NCBI GenBank assembly: GCA_016783455.1
Contig: JADHWN010000013.1
Span: forward strand, 1 to 50,067
DNA length: 50,067 bases
From: Candidatus Bathyarchaeota archaeon
GTDB taxonomy: Archaea; Thermoproteota; Bathyarchaeia; TCS64
Reading direction: 5' to 3'
Position 1 is the stretch's first letter. Each line of letters opens with the position of its first letter. The notes below the pieces were generated by a model, which had not been told where the DNA came from, did no database searches, and saw nothing but the letters and a program-made list of their open reading frames with translations. A program made the translations under genes and the position numbers. Shown one piece after another: positions 40,593-49,467 of this stretch.

Positions 40593-43500
40593 TCTCCTCC
40601 TTCAAGCTCTCATATATCAACGGCGAGTCTCCGACGTTGGAGTACTCATCGATCGCTCTCTCCCCGCTCTCAATCATCTCAGCCGCCTTGTCCCATCTGC
40701 CCTTCGACGCCAGCTGATGTCCCTCCCTGATGATGATCCAGCCCTTCAGGGCGACCATCTCGCTCTCTATGACCATCTCCTTCGTGAGCTGTATCAGATC
40801 CTCAAGGGGCTCGTTGGACTTTATCCTGTGACAGGCCAGGCTGTCGATTATCCTTGCAGCGGTATCCTTTGGAGTATCAAGAGACTTATCCTTGGGGTCC
40901 TTCAGAACCGTAACAGCATCATCGAAGTACGACTTCGCCTCCGCGGCATCACCCACCACATTTGAGACTGTCCCGAGGTTACACAACGTCTCCACGACTG
41001 CAAGGCCATCCTCAATCTTTCGCTGAATAGTGAGCGCCTTCTTGAGTCTTTCAAGGGCCTTTTCCGGGTCTCCTTGTCTCCCCAGAACAACGCCTATGTT
41101 ATTGAGGATCCTGGCCTCACTTTTCTTATCGCTGCCCATCTTACAAAGCTTCAGAGCCTCGGAGAGCGATTTCTTTGCCTCACCGTAGTCCCCTTTCTGG
41201 CTCATCCTCAGACCTATGTCGTTGAGGACGGCGACGGAGGACTCTGAGGCGCCGAGTTCACTGTAGATATCGAGGGCCTCTTTCAAGTGCATGATTGAGC
41301 TCTCGATCTCATATGGTTCCTCCTGGAGGAGTCCGAGGCCATGCAGGTTCCTCGCAGTCGCCTCCTGGTCCCCTAGACTCTTGAAGATCTCACGGGCCTC
41401 CCCGAACTTCGCCAAGGCCTCCTCACGTTCGCCGAGATGAACCAGAACCGATCCGAGCCTCTCCAGGGTCCGTCCCCGCTCCCTCTCGCCCGCTGAGTAT
41501 GTCAGTGCCTCCTCGAGATGCTGCCTTGCCTCCTCGTGCTTCTCGAGCTTGATGAGGGTCTCGCCTAGCGTGACGAGGGTCCTGCTTATCTGGTCTTTGC
41601 CTTCCATATCCCTCTGGATGGTCAGAGCATCACGCAGATGCCTCTCAGCCTCCTCAAGCTCACCCATCTCGAAGAGGCATATACCCATGTACCCTAGAAC
41701 GAGGCATGCACGCTCGATATCACCCCGTTCCTCGTGTGTTTGGAAGGCTCTCTCCAGGTGAGGTCTACCCTTCTTGTGCTCTCCTGTCTCGACCAGTGAG
41801 ATCCCCAGATAGTGTGTCAGCTCCGTCCTGGCCCCTTCATCGTCTGACCCTGTGTACTCCTCGAGGGCCTCTTCCAGGTACTTTGAGCTCTCCCCGTAGC
41901 TCCGAGTGTGATATGCCAACACCCCTATCTTGCCCAATGTCTCGGCGAGGACACTTCTATCCTCTGCTTCCCTCAGTTTTATCAGAGCCTCTTCGAGTAA
42001 TGGTTTCGCCTCCGCGTACTCGCCGAGGTCCATCATGGTGTCCCCGAGCTTGAGCTGGGTCTCGAGGCTGCCCCCCTCCTCTATCTCGCCCTGGACCTCA
42101 AGGGCCTCTTTGAGGGTTGCCTTCGCCTTATACGGCTTCTCTCCCTGGGTGTATGAGGTTCCGAGCAGGAGCAGCGTCTCGATGAGGGCCTCCCTCTCCC
42201 CCGTCTCTCTGTACAGGTTTGAGGCTTCCTCCAGCAGGTGGCTGGCTCTTCTGTGCCTCCCGATCTCAAGCATCACCTTTCCGAGGCCTGATGAGGTTCT
42301 GGCGATCCCTTGGCCGTCCTCCTGCTCCCTGAAACCCTTGAGCGCCTTCTCCAGGTTGTTCTCGGCTTCATCGAACTTGGATGCTCGGAGGTGTATCTCA
42401 CCAATCTTGAGATAGAATCCCGCTTTGTCGCCCTCACGATCAGTCTCCTCGTAGAACTCCAATGCCTCTTGGTAGCTGGTGATGGCCCCCTCGTAGTCCT
42501 CGAGCTCCTCATTCAGTCTACCAAGGTTTCCGAGGGAGTTCGCCACCCCCTCCATGTTCCCGAGCTTCTTGAACTCCTCTAGGCTCTTCTCCAGGCTCGA
42601 CTTCGCTGCTTTATGGAATCCCAGGCGGCTGTCGGTGACGCCGAGGTTGTATAGTGACCAGGCCATGCCCTCGGTATCCTTGAGGGATTCCTGGATCTCA
42701 GACGCCTCTTTGAGGTGTTTCTTCGCCGTTTTGTACTTCTCTAGCTCGCACAGGGTGACGCCGAGGTTGTAGAGTGTCCCAGCCATGGCGGGCTGATCCT
42801 CGTACTTTCTCTGGATCTTCAGCGCCTGATCCAGGAGCGTCTTGGCCTTCTTGTAGTTCTCAAGCTCGCTGTGGATGACGCCGAGGTTGTACTTCGCCTT
42901 CGCTACTTTCTCCTCATCACCGAGCTCTTCGTATATCTTGATGGCCGCTTTGAAGTGCTTCTCCGCCTTCTTGTAATCGCCATGTTCGCTGAGGATGGCC
43001 CCGATGTCATTACACGTGTTGGCTAGTTCCTTCCGCTTGTAGTACTCCTCGTAGATCTTAGCCGCTTCTTCCAAGCATTGCAGAGCCGCCTGGTAGTCCC
43101 CAAGCCTATCATTAACATCGCCGAGAGCCGCTGTGCAATCTGCGATAGCCTCTTTGTCGTTGAACTCCCTCTGTAGCGCGAGGGCCTCGTCGAGATGCGT
43201 CTTACCCTTCTTGAGGTCGCCCTGCCCGACATAGATTCTACCAAGATAGTATAGGGCCTTGGAGACCTCCTTCTTTTCACCGAGATCTCTGTACAGCGTC
43301 AGAGCCTTGCTGAGGTACTTCTCAGCCTCGGAGACCTTGTCGAGTCTCGTCAGGACTGCTCCCAGGTAGAGCTGTGTCCTAGCCAGGCCATCCTTCTCTC
43401 CTGAAGCCTTGTAGCTATCGTAGGCCTGCAACAGGTGTCGTCTAGCCTTCTCATAGTCGTTTGACTGATACAGGACGACTCCGAGGTAGCTGTGGCTCCC

Positions 43501-44196
43501 GACGATGCCTGTTTCGTCCTCCATCTCGGTGTACTTCTTGAGAACCTCATCGAACCTTGGTTTCGCGTCCTTGAACCGCCCCATCTTGGTAAGCAGTGTG
43601 CCGAGGAGGAACTTTGAGTCGACTATGCCCTTCTCGTCCTCTAACCTCTCGAAGATCTGGAGTACGAGGCGATAGAAGATCCGGGCCTCGTTATACTCCC
43701 CGATTAGCTCGAAGATCCTACCTAGGTTGCGTATCGTCCTCGTCATCTCTCTCTTATCGTCGAGCTCCCGTCTGATCTTGAGGGCCTCTTTCAGGTGGGC
43801 CTCAGCCTGTTTGTAATCTTTCCTCTCGATATGTATCTCGCCGAGGTTGTTGAGTATCTCAGCGATCCGGACTCGCTCCTTGAGGTCCCTGAAGACCTGC
43901 AGCGCCTCCTTGAGGTGAGAGACCGCCTTCTCTAACTCCCCCAGACTCTCGTTTACATTTCCGAGGCTGTGCTGTGCGTCCCCAATTCCTTCTTGATTGT
44001 TTATCTTGCTGTAGATGGCGAGTGCATTTTCGTAGAGTTCTCTGGCTTTAACGAGGTTGCCTTCCTCGAGAACCGCTATCCTGGCCTGAGCAGTGGCTAG
44101 GAGGGCTTTGGCTTCATCAAGTTCAGTGTTACCTACCTCGAGTGAACTATCTTGCTGCCTAGCCTCTGTTTGCACTGCTTTTTCCCCCGAAGCCAA
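40576..44196 (-). CDS. Giant tetratricopeptide-repeat protein
   Basis: A 1206-residue protein made almost wholly of TPR units of about 40 residues, roughly 28 of them. Typical units contain 'Gda.hsLGnvnesLGele' and 'A..hlkeAl.i.r.l.dk', e.g. ARTQLYLGAVLTRLDKVSEA and AGTLYNLGVTLCELEKYKTA. This is the kinesin-light-chain-like (TPR_12) form. It has no enzymatic domain or signal peptide, only a short N-terminal tail. It should be a scaffold or protein-binding hub. The start is TTG 44196. Its partner is the overlapping helical gene downstream. Repeats vary in sequence, so this is old rather than a recent expansion. Confidence 0.9.
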   Translation of the reverse strand: MASGEKAVQTEARQQDSSLEVGNTELDEAKALLATAQARIAVLEEGNLVKARELYENALAIYSKINNQEGIGDAQHSLGNVNESLGELEKAVSHLKEALQVFRDLKERVRIAEILNNLGEIHIERKDYKQAEAHLKEALKIRRELDDKREMTRTIRNLGRIFELIGEYNEARIFYRLVLQIFERLEDEKGIVDSKFLLGTLLTKMGRFKDAKPRFDEVLKKYTEMEDETGIVGSHSYLGVVLYQSNDYEKARRHLLQAYDSYKASGEKDGLARTQLYLGAVLTRLDKVSEAEKYLSKALTLYRDLGEKKEVSKALYYLGRIYVGQGDLKKGKTHLDEALALQREFNDKEAIADCTAALGDVNDRLGDYQAALQCLEEAAKIYEEYYKRKELANTCNDIGAILSEHGDYKKAEKHFKAAIKIYEELGDEEKVAKAKYNLGVIHSELENYKKAKTLLDQALKIQRKYEDQPAMAGTLYNLGVTLCELEKYKTAKKHLKEASEIQESLKDTEGMAWSLYNLGVTDSRLGFHKAAKSSLEKSLEEFKKLGNMEGVANSLGNLGRLNEELEDYEGAITSYQEALEFYEETDREGDKAGFYLKIGEIHLRASKFDEAENNLEKALKGFREQEDGQGIARTSSGLGKVMLEIGRHRRASHLLEEASNLYRETGEREALIETLLLLGTSYTQGEKPYKAKATLKEALEVQGEIEEGGSLETQLKLGDTMMDLGEYAEAKPLLEEALIKLREAEDRSVLAETLGKIGVLAYHTRSYGESSKYLEEALEEYTGSDDEGARTELTHYLGISLVETGEHKKGRPHLERAFQTHEERGDIERACLVLGYMGICLFEMGELEEAERHLRDALTIQRDMEGKDQISRTLVTLGETLIKLEKHEEARQHLEEALTYSAGERERGRTLERLGSVLVHLGEREEALAKFGEAREIFKSLGDQEATARNLHGLGLLQEEPYEIESSIMHLKEALDIYSELGASESSVAVLNDIGLRMSQKGDYGEAKKSLSEALKLCKMGSDKKSEARILNNIGVVLGRQGDPEKALERLKKALTIQRKIEDGLAVVETLCNLGTVSNVVGDAAEAKSYFDDAVTVLKDPKDKSLDTPKDTAARIIDSLACHRIKSNEPLEDLIQLTKEMVIESEMVALKGWIIIREGHQLASKGRWDKAAEMIESGERAIDEYSNVGDSPLIYESLKEENGRVV

Positions 44197-44370
44197 CGAA
44201 ACGTAGCCCCTAGTCTCTATTTTTTCCGTATTCCATCGAATACAAATATAGAAAAAGAAAATGGACGAATGATATTGACCATTAATTCATGTAGTTAAAC
44301 GATCTCGCAGAGCTTGGTATTCCATATTGGTTCGCGGTGATTTATTCAGGTAAAAACAGCTAATACTCGT

Positions 44371-44844
44371 CTACTGGGTCGCTACGACCACGAACTCCCC
44401 TTTCTCCGCGATAACCGTTGTGATCATCAAGGCCTCTTCCCACAGCTTTGAGAAGATCTCCGAATGACGCTCTATGATATCTGAGAGGGAGAGCAACCCC
44501 ACCAGCCTATCCTCATAGGCATGGCTCGTGACCAATGGGATCTTCTTGATCTTATGCTGGAGCATTATCTTGATCGCCTCCTCGAGGGGGGCGTCCGGCC
44601 TCATCATGATCACGGGCTTCGACATGACGTCCACCACGCGCGTGCTCTCGGGGTCCAGGCCCTTGGCGACCACTCGCGAGACAACGTCACAGGTCGTCAG
44701 GATCCCTGATATCTCCCCCCCCGTGAGCACTATCAGGCAGCTCGTTGAGCGGCTGATCATATGTTCAGTGGCCTCTCTAACCGAGGTCTCGGAGTCGATA
44801 GTCTCCACCTTCCTAATAGTGACATCCTCGATCAAGAGTTTCAT
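44371..44844 (-). CDS. Tandem CBS-domain protein
   Basis: A 157-residue protein of two CBS domains. Domain 1 spans ETIDSETSVREATEHMISRS to SGILTTCDVVSRVVA; domain 2 spans VDVMSKPVIMMRPDAPLEEA to LVGLLSLSDIIERHSE. Each ends with the typical 'G.lt..Dv..rv' pattern that binds adenosine nucleotides or SAM. It is a likely energy or metabolite sensor without an attached effector. The start ATG 44844 (MKLLIEDV) is preferred because it begins directly before domain 1; an upstream start at 44865 would add seven residues. Confidence 0.88.
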   Translation of the reverse strand: MKLLIEDVTIRKVETIDSETSVREATEHMISRSTSCLIVLTGGEISGILTTCDVVSRVVAKGLDPESTRVVDVMSKPVIMMRPDAPLEEAIKIMLQHKIKKIPLVTSHAYEDRLVGLLSLSDIIERHSEIFSKLWEEALMITTVIAEKGEFVVVATQ

Positions 44845-45096
44845 TGAACCACCAGATTTTCCCATGTGGATGGTCGGGACCTAAAATATCGATTATGGAC
44901 TTATAATACAAATTGCTTATATCGGTTTCAAACCGTGGACTTCCGATACTATGTCAAGACACATTTCGTCAAATGATAAACAGAGCACGTTTTTCACAAA
45001 AAATTCGGGGTTCCGTGTTTGTAGTTTTGGAGACTTACACACGCCTAAATTAAACTGGATTTTCAATACTGATCAGCAATAAGGGGTGTAGTATAA

Positions 45097-46236
45097 ATGC
45101 AGGTTGAAGCGGAAGTCGTTTCTCTTTCAATGGCAGAACGAAGCATCGAAGAGATAGCCAAGGAATCCATCCCCAAGATAAGCGTCATCGGCGTCGGAGG
45201 CGGTGGATCTAACATCGTCTCCTGGATGAAGCGGGGGATCACCGGAGTCAGAACGTACGCCATGAACAGCGACGCACAGCACCTTAGCATATCGAAGGCG
45301 GACGAGAGGATCCTTCTAGGCTACAATACCACAGGCGGACTCGGATGCGGGGGCTTCCCCGAGCAGGGGCAGAGGGCCGCTGAGGAGAGCGCACTAGACA
45401 TCGAGAAGGCGATAGGAGACGCGAACCTCGTCTTCGTGACGACGACCCTCGGTGGAGGAACTGGGACAGGGGCCTCCCCGGTGGTAGCTAGGATCTCAAA
45501 GGAGCTTGGTAACCTGACCCTTGGTGTCGTGACCATTCCCTTCGAGGTCGAGGGGACTAGGCTTGACAAGGCCAAGGACGGCTTGAAGGACCTGGTTGAG
45601 ATCTGTGACTCTGTCATCGTAGTCGACAACAACAGCCTACGTAGGGTGGCAGGCAACCTCCCGCTGAAAGAGGCCTTTGGCGTAGCCAACGAGAGGATCT
45701 CCACATTCATCAAGAACATGTCCGAGGCCCTCTCACTGCCCGGACTGATGAACTTGGACTTCGCAGACATGAACGCCATCATGAGGCAAGGCGGCATCTG
45801 TGCCATCGGCTACGGCGAGGGCGCCGGAGACTCCAAGGTCGAAGAGGCCGTCGAGAGGGCGCTCGACTCCCAGCTCCTGGACATAGGGGACATAAGGGAG
45901 GCCAAGGGGGCCCTTGTCTATATCGAGGGCGGAGAGGACATGACCTTAGAGGACGTCAACAGGGCGGGGGAACTCGTCCTGGACAGGGTCTCACCCGACG
46001 CCCGTGTCACATGGGGCGCCCGGGTTACCAGCGACCTCGATGACAGGATGAAGGCGACAGTCGTGCTCGCGGGAGTGGACAGTCCCTTCCTCTCAGATTT
46101 TCCCAAGCCGTCCTACGAGATGGCGAAGGAGAAGCCTAAGAAAGTGCTAGTTGCCAAGAAGAGCGAAGCAAAGCCCACGGCGAAACCGACGACAGAGAAA
46201 GCCAAGAAATCAGTGAAGCTCGCGAGAAGCAAGTAA
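45097..46236 (+). CDS. ftsZ: Cell division protein FtsZ
   Basis: A 379-residue tubulin-family GTPase. ISVIGVGGGGSNIVSWM is the nucleotide-binding loop, TTTLGGGTGTGASPVVA is the tubulin signature, and LMNLDFADMNAIMRQGG contains the T7 catalytic loop. The C-terminus after residue 340 is a disordered Lys/Ala/Pro-rich tail (KKSEAKPTAKPTTEKAKKSV) in place of the usual acidic spacer. It polymerises at mid-cell. AAGGGGTG at 45080-45087 is ten bases before ATG 45097. It is monocistronic; TatC is convergent beyond a T-rich terminator. Confidence 0.93.
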   Translation: MQVEAEVVSLSMAERSIEEIAKESIPKISVIGVGGGGSNIVSWMKRGITGVRTYAMNSDAQHLSISKADERILLGYNTTGGLGCGGFPEQGQRAAEESALDIEKAIGDANLVFVTTTLGGGTGTGASPVVARISKELGNLTLGVVTIPFEVEGTRLDKAKDGLKDLVEICDSVIVVDNNSLRRVAGNLPLKEAFGVANERISTFIKNMSEALSLPGLMNLDFADMNAIMRQGGICAIGYGEGAGDSKVEEAVERALDSQLLDIGDIREAKGALVYIEGGEDMTLEDVNRAGELVLDRVSPDARVTWGARVTSDLDDRMKATVVLAGVDSPFLSDFPKPSYEMAKEKPKKVLVAKKSEAKPTAKPTTEKAKKSVKLARSK

Positions 46237-46242
46237 TAACCC

Positions 46243-46271
46243 TTTTTTCCCAGACCCTTTTTTAATTTTTT
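46243..46271 (+). terminator. T-rich terminator after ftsZ
   Basis: Two T runs, 46243-46248 (T6) and 46258-46263 (T6), and a further T run at 46266-46271, follow the ftsZ stop. This looks like an archaeal oligo-T terminator, with no stem required. Confidence 0.6.
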
Positions 46272-46325
46272 ATAGACCCCAGTCGAGACCATGGTTAGTC
46301 CTGCAGCTCTGGGGAAGAATAGATA

Positions 46326-47171
46326 TCAGGTGTCAGGGTCCTGTTGTCTACTCAGCATCTCCCTAGAGGCCTGTATTCCAATGTCAATTGCTGGGTCCTT
46401 CTTCTCCTTCTTCACCCTGGAGAGGACCTGTATCGTGATCTCGTACAGTATGTAGAACGGGATCGACATGAGGAGCATCGAGAAGGGCGTAGGGTCGGGC
46501 GTGAAGACAGCGGTTATAATGAGAAGTGCCAGGAAGAGCTGCTTCCTGTTCTCCTTTAGGGTCTGGACCATTATGAGGTCCGCGGCCACCAGGAAGTAGA
46601 TTATCACGGGGAACGTGTAGAAGAGCCCTGAGCCCAATAGGCCGAATGACACCATATCGTAGAAATCCTTGATCGAGAAGAACGGGAGCACCCTGCTCTG
46701 ATAGACGAAGTTGTATAGAACCCTGAACGTCGTGGGGAGCAGGATGAACCAGGCGTAGAGGGCGCCGACGGTGAACAGCCCTGTGACCACGACGATGAAA
46801 GCGTACATCCTGCTCCTCTCGCTAGGGTAAAGGGCCGGCGCGATGAACTGGTAAAGCTCGAACGCCATATAGGGCATCGTCACCAGCATACCAAGCACGA
46901 AAGCCACCATGAAGTAGATGTAGAACGTGTCAAGCCAGTTGAACGCGATAAGGTTGACGCCATCTGGGAGAAGGGAATCTTGGATATACTCCAGGATCAA
47001 AGAGATCAGGGGCCTGTACCCGCTGAGGTTTAATTTAAGGATCTCCGCTGGATTGCTTGGCATCGATATGATGGCAACGGTCGCTATTACGATGACGATA
47101 ATGACCCTTCGGAGCCGTGTAGCTAGCTCCTCAAGGTGATCCCAGATTGACTGCTCTTCATCAACCGTCAT
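46326..47171 (-). CDS. tatC: Twin-arginine translocase subunit TatC
   Basis: A 281-residue membrane protein with six hydrophobic helices. The N-terminus SIWDHLEELATRLRRVIIVI is the conserved cytoplasmic 'HLeELR.R' motif. MPYMAFELYQFIAPALYPSE is the conserved periplasmic/FxAPaL block. It recognises Tat signal peptides. TatA is 32 bases upstream on the same strand, followed upstream by the molybdopterin oxidoreductase genes, whose export it presumably serves. It starts at ATG 47171. Confidence 0.93.
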   Translation of the reverse strand: MTVDEEQSIWDHLEELATRLRRVIIVIVIATVAIISMPSNPAEILKLNLSGYRPLISLILEYIQDSLLPDGVNLIAFNWLDTFYIYFMVAFVLGMLVTMPYMAFELYQFIAPALYPSERSRMYAFIVVVTGLFTVGALYAWFILLPTTFRVLYNFVYQSRVLPFFSIKDFYDMVSFGLLGSGLFYTFPVIIYFLVAADLIMVQTLKENRKQLFLALLIITAVFTPDPTPFSMLLMSIPFYILYEITIQVLSRVKKEKKDPAIDIGIQASREMLSRQQDPDT

Positions 47172-47203
47172 ATAAGAGCTCCAGAGGTTCGGAGTATGGT
47201 TGC

Positions 47204-47491
47204 TTACTCCCTGTCTGAGACTTTGACAAGCTCCTCTGCGATCTCCTTGATGCTCCTGCCCTCGGTCTCAATGCCGAGTTTCCTGGCTGCTTCAAGGATC
47301 GCGTCTCGCTCTTCCTCTTCCTTCGTCTTGGTCTTAGAATCCACGTACTTCAAGGGCTCCTTCGAGGCATCCGTGTACTCTCTAACTGCGGAGCCCATGG
47401 AACGCGCAAGCTCGGGTAGCTTCCTGCCACCGAAGAGTAACAGTATGATGAAAAGGATCACGACCAGCTCGGGAGTCTGGAGTCCTAACAT
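47204..47491 (-). CDS. tatA: Twin-arginine translocase subunit TatA/B
   Basis: A 95-residue protein. LQTPELVVILFIILLLFGGR is the single membrane helix with the FG hinge, then KLPELARSMGSAVREY is the amphipathic helix. A charged tail follows. It forms the Tat pore with TatC, the next gene on the same strand. The start is ATG 47491. It could serve as TatA or TatB, as archaea often have one kind only. Confidence 0.92.
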   Translation of the reverse strand: MLGLQTPELVVILFIILLLFGGRKLPELARSMGSAVREYTDASKEPLKYVDSKTKTKEEEERDAILEAARKLGIETEGRSIKEIAEELVKVSDRE

Positions 47492-47645
47492 TTGTGGTTC
47501 AATACTCCTCTAAGGGGTATGTTAAAAACATTGCCGATAAAAGCGTTGCCTGAATAGTTTAGAAAAAAAGGAGTTTAATCTGAAATATCGCCTGGTTCAC
47601 ACTCGAAGGTTTCTGAATGAAAGAAAAAAGGAATAGAAATTTGGA

Positions 47646-48551
47646 TTAGTGGATTAGCTGGCCGCCGACGAGGACCACATACCGCAGTATGAAGCCGCCC
47701 AAGAGGACCATGACCTGACCGATCATTGCGGAAAGCACTATCATCATGTCCTTCCCCTGGTGCTCCAACCTCGAGTTAAAGTAGCCGATACCCAACGGCA
47801 ACAGCAATCCTATCGCGATGTAGGCGTAGAACAGCAGCGAGACCGAAGATCCCGCGAGCAGTATTCCCGTAGTAGGAGTCGTACCAATGTACAGAGCAAG
47901 GAGAACTATCTCCACGACGGTCAGTATCTGACAGTACTTCTCGGTCTGTCCGATCATGCCAACGTAGGAAGCCTTCCTCTCGTAGAGCTCCCAGAAGCTG
48001 TTCAGCGCCTTGGGCATAATGTAGGCTGCAACCGGTATCATCAGCATGGCCATCGTGAGGCCTGTAAGTATCCCGGAGACTGTGAATAGCGCCGGTAGGA
48101 ACGGTGAACCCCAGAAGGGTATCCCCCTGCAGTATGACAATACGAGTCCTGTGTAAGCGACTGTCCCAAGGCTCAGGACTATGCCGACGACATCGACAAT
48201 CTTCCTTATCAGCCAGTTGCCGCCGAAGAACGCCAGTATTACGGTCACCACTGATATGATCAGCAGGCTGGTGAGTATCCAGGTGCCGACCGAGATCATT
48301 GAACCCGGGAACTGCCTGAATGCGTTCAGGAAGCTCAGAGGTTCTACCATAAAGCGTTTGATCTCAGCCAGCAGCACCACGACGCTCGCTATCACTGCGA
48401 CTGTACTTACAAGGGCGCCGGACTTTGAGAGGACCTCGTAGTCTTCTCCCTTGAAGAGGTCGACTAAGGCGCTGATCAGGTAGGCTCCTCCGGCTATACC
48501 TCCTAGGAAGAGGTATGTCGCCATCAATGGTCCCCAGACTAGTTCGGACAT
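47646..48551 (-). CDS. NrfD-type membrane anchor subunit
   Basis: A 301-residue integral membrane protein with about eight or nine helices. SELVWGPLMATYLFLGGIAG is the NrfD/PsrC first helix; GIPFWGSPFLPALFTVSGIL is a later conserved helix pair. It anchors the molybdopterin enzyme and exchanges electrons with the quinone pool or couples them to proton movement. ATG 48551 is chosen since it follows the stop of the ferredoxin gene (TAAGATG); a start at 48575 would overlap that gene. It is the third gene of the catalytic-ferredoxin-anchor order on the minus strand. Confidence 0.88.
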   Translation of the reverse strand: MSELVWGPLMATYLFLGGIAGGAYLISALVDLFKGEDYEVLSKSGALVSTVAVIASVVVLLAEIKRFMVEPLSFLNAFRQFPGSMISVGTWILTSLLIISVVTVILAFFGGNWLIRKIVDVVGIVLSLGTVAYTGLVLSYCRGIPFWGSPFLPALFTVSGILTGLTMAMLMIPVAAYIMPKALNSFWELYERKASYVGMIGQTEKYCQILTVVEIVLLALYIGTTPTTGILLAGSSVSLLFYAYIAIGLLLPLGIGYFNSRLEHQGKDMMIVLSAMIGQVMVLLGGFILRYVVLVGGQLIH

Positions 48552-48552
48552 C

Positions 48553-49467
48553 TTAGTTGCCTCCCTCGCTGTCATTCTTCATTATCGCTTCTCTCCTCTC
48601 TGCATACAGCTTTACAGCTGCCAGAATTGCGCCTCCAACGAAGAGGCCTGCGCCGGCGAACTTCATCAGTATATCCGACTCGTAGCCCTTCTGGGTCACA
48701 GTGGAGTACTCAGGCAGGCCGAACTCTGAGAACGGTACGTCTGAGATGTAGATCCAGCTCGTGCCCCCGACCTCGTCCACGCCGTACGTGTACAGGCCGT
48801 TGGCTTCAGCGTCCGCAGCCACCCTTCTGGCTTCCTCTAGGTTCATGTACTGCAGTGCGTCCGTTGGGCAGACCGAGACGCACGAGGGCTCCAGGCCTTG
48901 GTCGATGCGGTCGAAGCACATTGTGCACTTGCGTATTGCGTGCAGTTCATCATCGAAACGCGGTACTCCCCATGGGCAAGCCATTGTGCAGTAACCGCAG
49001 CCTACGCATCTGTCGAGGTCGTATAGGACTGGTCCATCGCTCCTCTTCCAGAGGGCAGCGGCCGGGCAGACTGAGACGCAGCTGGGCTCTAGGCAGTGCT
49101 TGCAGTTGTCTGAGAGCATCCTCCACTTGAGGCCGCCTGTCCCTGCTGTATCTTCGTCGTAGTCGCCGATCTCCTTGAAGCGGACGATCTTCCATGTTAT
49201 CGGTGAGAAGAACTTCGGGTTGGTGAACTCACCATCCCTGGATATCTCCGTCTTCTCCGCCGGGAGCTTGTTCCATCCCTTGCACGCTATCTGGCAGGCC
49301 TTGCAGCCTATGCATCGAGTTACGTCGACGACTACGGCTTTCTGCTCGCCTAGGTGCTGCACGGGGGCTCTCTGACCTCTGTCCAGACCTTCCAGTGCCA
49401 TCGGGGCGACCACTAGGGATGCGCCAGCGGCCATGAGGAAGTCCTTCCTGGAAATCTTCTCGGTCAT
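48553..49467 (-). CDS. Four-cluster ferredoxin subunit of a membrane molybdopterin oxidoreductase
   Basis: A 304-residue FdhB/DmsB-like subunit. Cys motifs in order: CIGCKACQIACKGWN, CKHCLEPSCVSVCPAAA, CVGCGYCTMACPWGVP and CTMCFDRIDQGLEPSC, fit for four 4Fe-4S clusters. The N-terminus KISRKDFLMAAGASLVVAP is a Tat-like signal with RK instead of RR. The C-terminus has one helix, MKFAGAGLFVGGAILAAVKL, as in formate dehydrogenase N beta subunits. It relays electrons from the catalytic subunit to the NrfD anchor. Its ATG overlaps the stop region of the catalytic gene (TAGATG). Confidence 0.9.
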   Translation of the reverse strand: MTEKISRKDFLMAAGASLVVAPMALEGLDRGQRAPVQHLGEQKAVVVDVTRCIGCKACQIACKGWNKLPAEKTEISRDGEFTNPKFFSPITWKIVRFKEIGDYDEDTAGTGGLKWRMLSDNCKHCLEPSCVSVCPAAALWKRSDGPVLYDLDRCVGCGYCTMACPWGVPRFDDELHAIRKCTMCFDRIDQGLEPSCVSVCPTDALQYMNLEEARRVAADAEANGLYTYGVDEVGGTSWIYISDVPFSEFGLPEYSTVTQKGYESDILMKFAGAGLFVGGAILAAVKLYAERREAIMKNDSEGGN

